This document shows positions 6,202-9,979 of a DNA stretch of 9,979 nucleotides, in pieces (the first letter of the stretch is position 1; each line of letters opens with the position of its first letter). The DNA is taken from contig URXG01000076.1 of the NCBI GenBank assembly GCA_900551715.1, positions 1-9,979 of the forward strand, written 5' to 3'. The DNA is from an uncultured Blautia sp. Its GTDB lineage: Bacteria > Bacillota > Clostridia > Lachnospirales > Lachnospiraceae. Under the pieces are notes generated by a model. The model made no database searches. It saw only the letters and a program-made list of their open reading frames with translations, and was not told the origin of the DNA. The translations under genes were made by a program, and so were the position numbers.

Positions 6202-7575
6202 TTATTTACCAACGCAGAATTTGCTGAAAATCTCGTTTACAAGGTCTTCTCCCACAGATTCACCCACGATGCGTCCAAGACTCTCGTACGCATTCATCAG
6301 GTCAATGGAAAAGAAGTCCTCAGACATTCCCATAGCAATACTGTCCATTACAAGCTTCAGGCTTTCCTTTGATTCTTCAAGTGCGGCCTTGTGACGGGCA
6401 TTTGTAATATATACCTCATCGTTAAAGGAAAGCTCTCCATGGAAAAACATCCTCTTAATCTCATCCTCCAGCTGACTGATTCCGGTTTCTTCCACAACAG
6501 ATACCGGAATGACCGGGCTTCCTGTTTTTTCCTTTAATTCTTCAATATCAACAGCCGCCTCAAGATCTGTTTTATTGTAAATTACGATACTCTTCCGTCC
6601 GGAAAGTAATTCCATGATCTCGCGGTCATTATCATCCAGCGGCAGTGAAGAATCCACAACATAAAGGATCAGATCTGCGTTTTCCGCCATTTGTTTTGCC
6701 TTACCGACTCCGATCTTTTCGACAACATCTTCCGTTTCACGGATTCCAGCGGTATCGATCACGCGAAGCGTGATCCCGTTCAGAGAAATATATTCCTCCA
6801 GAATATCTCTTGTCGTTCCGGCAATTTCTGTAACGATTGCCCGGTCTTCTCCAACCAGAAAATTCAGAAGAGATGACTTTCCTGCATTTGGTTTTCCAAG
6901 GATAACCGTCTTGATTCCTTCCTGTATCATTCTTCCATCGTCCGCTGTTTTCAACAGTTCACTGATATTTTCACTCTCTTTTTCCACAATTTTCTGCAGT
7001 TCCTGTGGATAGTCTGTGAGATCAAAATGTTCCGGATCATCCAGTGCCGTTTCTATATATGCAATCTGGTGAAGCAGTCTTGCACGAATTTCTTTAACAG
7101 CCCGCTGTACAGAACCCTTTAACTGTTCGACAGAACTTTTGAGTGCCATGGAATTCTTTGCCTGAATGACATCCATAACTGCCTCTGCCTGAGACAGGTC
7201 CAGCCTTCCGTTCAGAAATGCTCTTTTTGTAAACTCTCCCGGTTCTGCGATCACCGCACCATTTTTTAGAACAGTTTCCAGAACGCGTTTCATGGCATAT
7301 ACACCGCCATGACAATCTATTTCTACGGTGTCCTCACCCGTATATGTGTGAGGTCCTCTCATGATCATAACCAGTACTTCATCTACAACTTCTTCTCCAT
7401 CATAGATAAATCCATAATGAATGGTATGGCTGACGACTGTACGAATATCTTTTTTTCCGTTTTTGGAACGATAGATCTTCGCGATCACATCCATAGCATT
7501 TTCGCCACTGATACGGACAATACCAATACCTGAAGCACTCATTGCTGTAGAAATTGCTGCAATTGTTGCGTCCAT
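6202..7575 (-). CDS. mnmE: tRNA uridine-5-carboxymethylaminomethyl modification GTPase MnmE (TrmE)
   Basis: This is a 457-residue potassium-dependent GTPase of normal length. Residues 1-118 are the folate-binding dimerisation domain, starting with the typical DATIAAISTAMSASGIGIVRISG-like stretch. A helical domain surrounds the G domain, which contains G1 GKPNAGKS (227-234), with N230 in the place of the potassium-binding Asn, then G2 GTTRD (253-257), G3 DTAG (274-277) and G4 NKTD (334-337). The C-terminus FCVGK carries the conserved catalytic-site cysteine C454. With MnmG it modifies U34 of tRNAs that read split codon boxes. The ATG at 7575 is set by homology; GGAGG at 7580-7584 is only 4 bases away, which is close. 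It probably begins its own transcription unit, since a strong terminator separates it from jag, but I found no consensus promoter at 7610-7654. Confidence 0.97.
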   Translation of the reverse strand: MDATIAAISTAMSASGIGIVRISGENAMDVIAKIYRSKNGKKDIRTVVSHTIHYGFIYDGEEVVDEVLVMIMRGPHTYTGEDTVEIDCHGGVYAMKRVLETVLKNGAVIAEPGEFTKRAFLNGRLDLSQAEAVMDVIQAKNSMALKSSVEQLKGSVQRAVKEIRARLLHQIAYIETALDDPEHFDLTDYPQELQKIVEKESENISELLKTADDGRMIQEGIKTVILGKPNAGKSSLLNFLVGEDRAIVTEIAGTTRDILEEYISLNGITLRVIDTAGIRETEDVVEKIGVGKAKQMAENADLILYVVDSSLPLDDNDREIMELLSGRKSIVIYNKTDLEAAVDIEELKEKTGSPVIPVSVVEETGISQLEDEIKRMFFHGELSFNDEVYITNARHKAALEESKESLKLVMDSIAMGMSEDFFSIDLMNAYESLGRIVGESVGEDLVNEIFSKFCVGK

Positions 7576-7591
7576 ATTTCCTCCATGGTAA

Positions 7592-7609
7592 TATCTGTTA
7601 ACACAGATA
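7592..7609. repeat. 18-bp inverted repeat just upstream of the mnmE ribosome binding site
   Basis: On the minus strand TATCTGT-GTTA-ACAGATA has perfect 7-base arms and a 4-base loop. It ends 7 bases before the GGAGG of mnmE. As RNA it would be a small AU-rich hairpin beside the ribosome binding site; as DNA it could be a dimer operator. Neither role is supported by more than position and symmetry. Confidence 0.45.
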
Positions 7610-7654
7610 CTTTAATATTTATTTTTACAAAATCGATTGCTTTCAGAACTTTAC

Positions 7655-7731
7655 AAAAAAGATGTTACCCCAGGTAAGCACACACGTCAAGACGTGTTAT
7701 TCACGCTTTCACCTAGAATAACATCTTTTTT
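7655..7731 (-). terminator. Long structured Rho-independent terminator after jag
   Basis: Arms at 7655-7675 and 7711-7731 pair over 21 bases in minus-strand RNA; four inner positions (UUCU opposite GGGG) pair only on that strand, three as G-U wobbles. The stem begins AAAAAAGATGTTA and ends with UUUUUU, as in a terminator. The 35-base apical part folds further: AAGCGU pairs with the final GUGCUU region, and ACACGU-CUUG-ACGUGU forms a 6-bp hairpin with a CUUG tetraloop, leaving a small bulge. It starts 11 bases after the jag stop and lies 79 bases before mnmE, so it separates the yidC-jag and mnmE-mnmG-rsmG units. Confidence 0.85.
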
Positions 7732-7742
7732 AGATTCATATA

Positions 7743-8681
7743 TTAATATCTTTTTAATTTAACAACTACATGACGGTAAGGTTCCTCACCTTCACTGACT
7801 GTTTCAACAAATTTATTTCCCTGCAGTGCAGAGTGGATGATTCTTCTCTCATAAGGATTCATCGGCTCAAGTACAACAGGTTTTCTGGTCTTTTTCACCT
7901 TGTAGGCAATTCCTCTTGCAAGGTTTTCCAGAGTCTCTTTACGACGTCTTCTGTAATCCTCTGTATCAAGTTTGACACGGATATAATCGGATTTGCCTTT
8001 ATTTACAACAAGGCTTGTCAGATACTGGAGAGAATCCAGTGTCTGTCCTCTCTTACCGATAAGGATGCCCATATCTTCTCCTTCAAAATCAACTTCCAGA
8101 CAACCGTCTGTTGTATTGTATTTTGAAGTGATCTGAACTTCTCCAAGATCCATGGAACCAAATACATCGCGAAGGAATACAACTGCTCTCTCTTCAATAT
8201 CTTTGATTTCTTCCGGATCTGTAATGATTTCGATCGGTTTTGATGCTTTTACCTGTTTTTCTTTCGCCGGTCTTTCTTTCTGTTCTTTTACCGGTTTCTC
8301 TTTTGCAGGTTTTTCTTTTGCAGGTCTCGGCTGTTTTTCTTCTTTTGATGCTTTTGCGGTTTCTGTCTTAGTCTCCGGTTTCACATCGTTCTGTCTGGAA
8401 ACGGATTTCGGTGCAGATTTCTGTGTTTCTTTTACGGTATCTTCTTTAAAAGCATTAATTTTAACAGAATCAACGATTTTTTCGATTTCTTTTTCTTCAG
8501 AATTATCATCTACTTTACGAGCTTTGATAATTGCCGGTTTGCTTCCGATTCCAAAAAATCCGGAACTTCCTTCGCTGACTACCTGAATATCAAGCTGATC
8601 ACTGGATACACCCAGTTCAATACATGCCTTTGTAATTGCCTCGTTCTTTGTTTTGGCTGAAAACTGCATATATTCATCCAT
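7743..8681 (-). CDS. jag: Jag/KhpB (EloR) family RNA-binding protein, Jag_N-KH-R3H
   Basis: This 312-residue cytosolic RNA-binding protein has three parts. Residues 5-52 are a Jag_N domain ending in the signature GFFGIGSKPA (41-50). Residues 60-150 are a charged, probably disordered linker. Residues 160-232 are a type II KH domain with the RNA-binding loop GKRG at 209-212. Residues 243-310 are an R3H domain in which R279 and H283 (RRIIH) form the R-x3-H motif. In streptococci this protein (KhpB/EloR) works with KhpA and affects cell elongation and division; the same role here is inference. It follows yidC by 24 bases, the conserved arrangement. The ribosome binding site is unclear (GGAAGG is about 13 bases from the ATG), and the in-frame ATG at residue 5 cannot be excluded as the start. 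Confidence 0.95.
   Translation of the reverse strand: MDEYMQFSAKTKNEAITKACIELGVSSDQLDIQVVSEGSSGFFGIGSKPAIIKARKVDDNSEEKEIEKIVDSVKINAFKEDTVKETQKSAPKSVSRQNDVKPETKTETAKASKEEKQPRPAKEKPAKEKPVKEQKERPAKEKQVKASKPIEIITDPEEIKDIEERAVVFLRDVFGSMDLGEVQITSKYNTTDGCLEVDFEGEDMGILIGKRGQTLDSLQYLTSLVVNKGKSDYIRVKLDTEDYRRRRKETLENLARGIAYKVKKTRKPVVLEPMNPYERRIIHSALQGNKFVETVSEGEEPYRHVVVKLKRY
8238..8330 (-). repeat. jag: Imperfect Lys/Glu/Pro repeats in the Jag linker
   Basis: Residues 118-148 of Jag consist of variants of a five- to seven-residue unit: PRPAKEK, PAKEK, PVKEQKE, RPAKEKQ. The DNA shows matching short repeats such as GCAGGTTTTTCTTTT on the plus strand. The unit links the Jag_N domain to the KH domain and is expected to be disordered and variable in length between strains. 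Confidence 0.7.
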
Positions 8682-8705
8682 AGTAAAAACCCGACCTTCC
8701 TTTCC

Positions 8706-9977
8706 TTATTTCTTCTTATTACGTTCTTCGAAATCTCTTACAAGATTTGCCTTGGCTGTGATACTTCCGGCTTTTGCATGAGATGCATTCTTGTAAGCTT
8801 CTTCTACTTTTTTTGCACGATTTGCTTCATCAGTACCGCTCATGCCTTTTTCTACTTTATTGATATTTTTGGCACTCTGATGAGCCTGGTTTGTGATCTT
8901 CTGAGGCGGAAGTCCTTCTTTTGCTCTCTTGGCTTCCATTTTTCTCATATTTTCATTTACGAGGTCATCGATATTCATCTTATTCAGATGGCGGTTGATA
9001 AGCAGCTGCTGAATACTTCTTACTACCGCACTGGCGATCCAGTAAATACCAAGACCTACCGGGAAGGTAAAACAGAAGAATGCGGACATAAGAGGCATTA
9101 CTGTGTTCATCGTCTTCATGGAACTTGCCATGGCATTGTTATCATCATTGCCATTCTGCGTCGCTGCCTGTGGCATAAGCTTCAGATTCAGCATCTGTGT
9201 AGCCCATGAAAGAAGCGGAATTGCAAGAGCTGCAATAATAAGGATCAGTGATCCTGTTTTGATATAACTCAGTGGCTGATCAGCAATGTTCAGAACACCA
9301 AATGTCTGCATCTTCTGAATTTCAGAAGCAGTCTTGCTGATCTGATCTGAAAATCCAGAAAACTGGCTGATATCCTGTAAGGATTTCCACTGTGATGGAG
9401 ACAGAGCATACAGGAAATCTACGATAGAATCTGCATTATCTGTAACCTGTCTTACTCGTGTCATTTTGTTATCTGCAATAAAATTATTGATGATATCTGT
9501 AAATCCATCTACTGCAAGGATCTTTGTGCAGACACCATTGAATACATTGTAAACACTGCCAACATATGCAGGAATGTTCTGGATTACCTGATACAGAGCA
9601 TACAGAATCGGCAGCTGGATAGCAAGCTGTACACAGCTTCCTGTCGCAGATACACCATATTTCTGATATACTGCCTGTGTTTCTTCCTGCATCTTCATCA
9701 TAGAATCCTGATCTTTTTTACCCTGATATTTCTTCTGAATTTTCTGAATCTCAGGCTGCATGATCGCACTCAGTTTAGAAAACTTCTGCTGTTTGATCTG
9801 CAGAGGAGTCATACAAAGATAGATCAGAATACTGAAAATGATAATACAAAGACCAAGGTTCTGGATTCCGACCATATCCAGTACTTTGTAGATTGCATTC
9901 ATGATCCATCCCATTACGACTGCAATCTGACCAATGATCGGGGTACCACTCTTAGTAGCCAAAATCATACTTTCCAA
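8706..9977 (-). CDS. yidC: Membrane protein insertase YidC/Oxa1 family, start uncertain at window edge
   Basis: About 423 residues remain. The predicted membrane segments are near 14-34, 40-59, 116-135, 240-260, 290-305 and 307-326. The family signatures are GLCIIIFSILIYLCMTPLQI (42-61), the coiled cytosolic hairpin with MQPEIQKIQKKYQGK (73-87), CVQLAIQLPILYALYQVI (115-132), and VGLGIYWIASAVVRSIQQ (307-324). YidC inserts proteins into the membrane alone or with Sec. The loop at about 150-238 is roughly twice as long as in Bacillus SpoIIIJ. The tail at 327-423 is Lys-rich, as in ribosome-contacting members. No lipoprotein signal peptide is seen. The start may be TTG at 9977 or ATG at 9968; only two more bases are visible, so a farther start cannot be excluded. 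It heads the yidC-jag unit, and rpmH, rnpA and yidD are expected just beyond the right edge. Confidence 0.93.
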   Translation of the reverse strand: MESMILATKSGTPIIGQIAVVMGWIMNAIYKVLDMVGIQNLGLCIIIFSILIYLCMTPLQIKQQKFSKLSAIMQPEIQKIQKKYQGKKDQDSMMKMQEETQAVYQKYGVSATGSCVQLAIQLPILYALYQVIQNIPAYVGSVYNVFNGVCTKILAVDGFTDIINNFIADNKMTRVRQVTDNADSIVDFLYALSPSQWKSLQDISQFSGFSDQISKTASEIQKMQTFGVLNIADQPLSYIKTGSLILIIAALAIPLLSWATQMLNLKLMPQAATQNGNDDNNAMASSMKTMNTVMPLMSAFFCFTFPVGLGIYWIASAVVRSIQQLLINRHLNKMNIDDLVNENMRKMEAKRAKEGLPPQKITNQAHQSAKNINKVEKGMSGTDEANRAKKVEEAYKNASHAKAGSITAKANLVRDFEERNKKK

Positions 9978-9979
9978 TT

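Noticed and set aside
8238..8330. Short DNA repeats suggesting a CRISPR or iteron array
   Set aside because: The repeats are in frame, code for Lys/Glu/Pro units of the Jag linker, and have no spacers of regular length.

Overview
The window looks like a chromosomal segment of a low-to-moderate-GC Firmicute, most likely a Lachnospiraceae-type Clostridium relative. The basis is the gene order yidC-jag-mnmE-mnmG-rsmG, strong AGGAGG ribosome binding sites, use of TTG and GTG starts, and the protein sequence style. The order is the conserved one near the replication origin of Firmicutes. No species can be named from the sequence alone. All eight recognised genes lie on the minus strand, so transcription runs from right to left. 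I saw no phage, transposon, CRISPR, tRNA or rRNA feature.

Right part (about 7650-9979): yidC (membrane insertase, start uncertain at the window edge) and jag/khpB (KH-R3H RNA-binding protein with a Jag_N domain and a Lys/Glu/Pro repeat linker) form one unit. It is closed by a large, elaborate hairpin with a U-tract at 7655-7731.

Middle (3549-7609): mnmE, mnmG and rsmG are packed with gaps of 16 and 18 bases. MnmE and MnmG together make the cmnm5 modification at U34 of tRNAs, and RsmG methylates a G in the 530 loop of 16S rRNA. A short perfect inverted repeat sits just upstream of the mnmE ribosome binding site.

Intergenic region (3306-3548): from right to left it holds a weak hairpin at the rsmG stop, four degenerate tandem 11-bp units (3462-3505), a possible -10 element, a strong terminator-like hairpin (3366-3413), a 17-bp inverted repeat (3331-3347), and the ribosome binding site of the next operon. 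The hairpin could end the mnmE-mnmG-rsmG transcript or act as an attenuator in the leader of the next operon.

Left part (1-3305): a tightly coupled three-gene ABC exporter operon encoding an ATPase, a six-to-eight-TM permease, and a GldG-like membrane-anchored extracytoplasmic protein that runs off the left edge. It resembles the GldA-GldF-GldG system of gliding Bacteroidetes. In Clostridia its substrate and role are unknown. It occupies the place where many Firmicutes carry noc/parA/parB after rsmG.

Most of the window is ordinary housekeeping. The points most worth a second look are the phased 11-bp repeats upstream of the ABC operon, the two related hairpins, and a YidC in which the hydrophilic-groove arginine position is a tyrosine.
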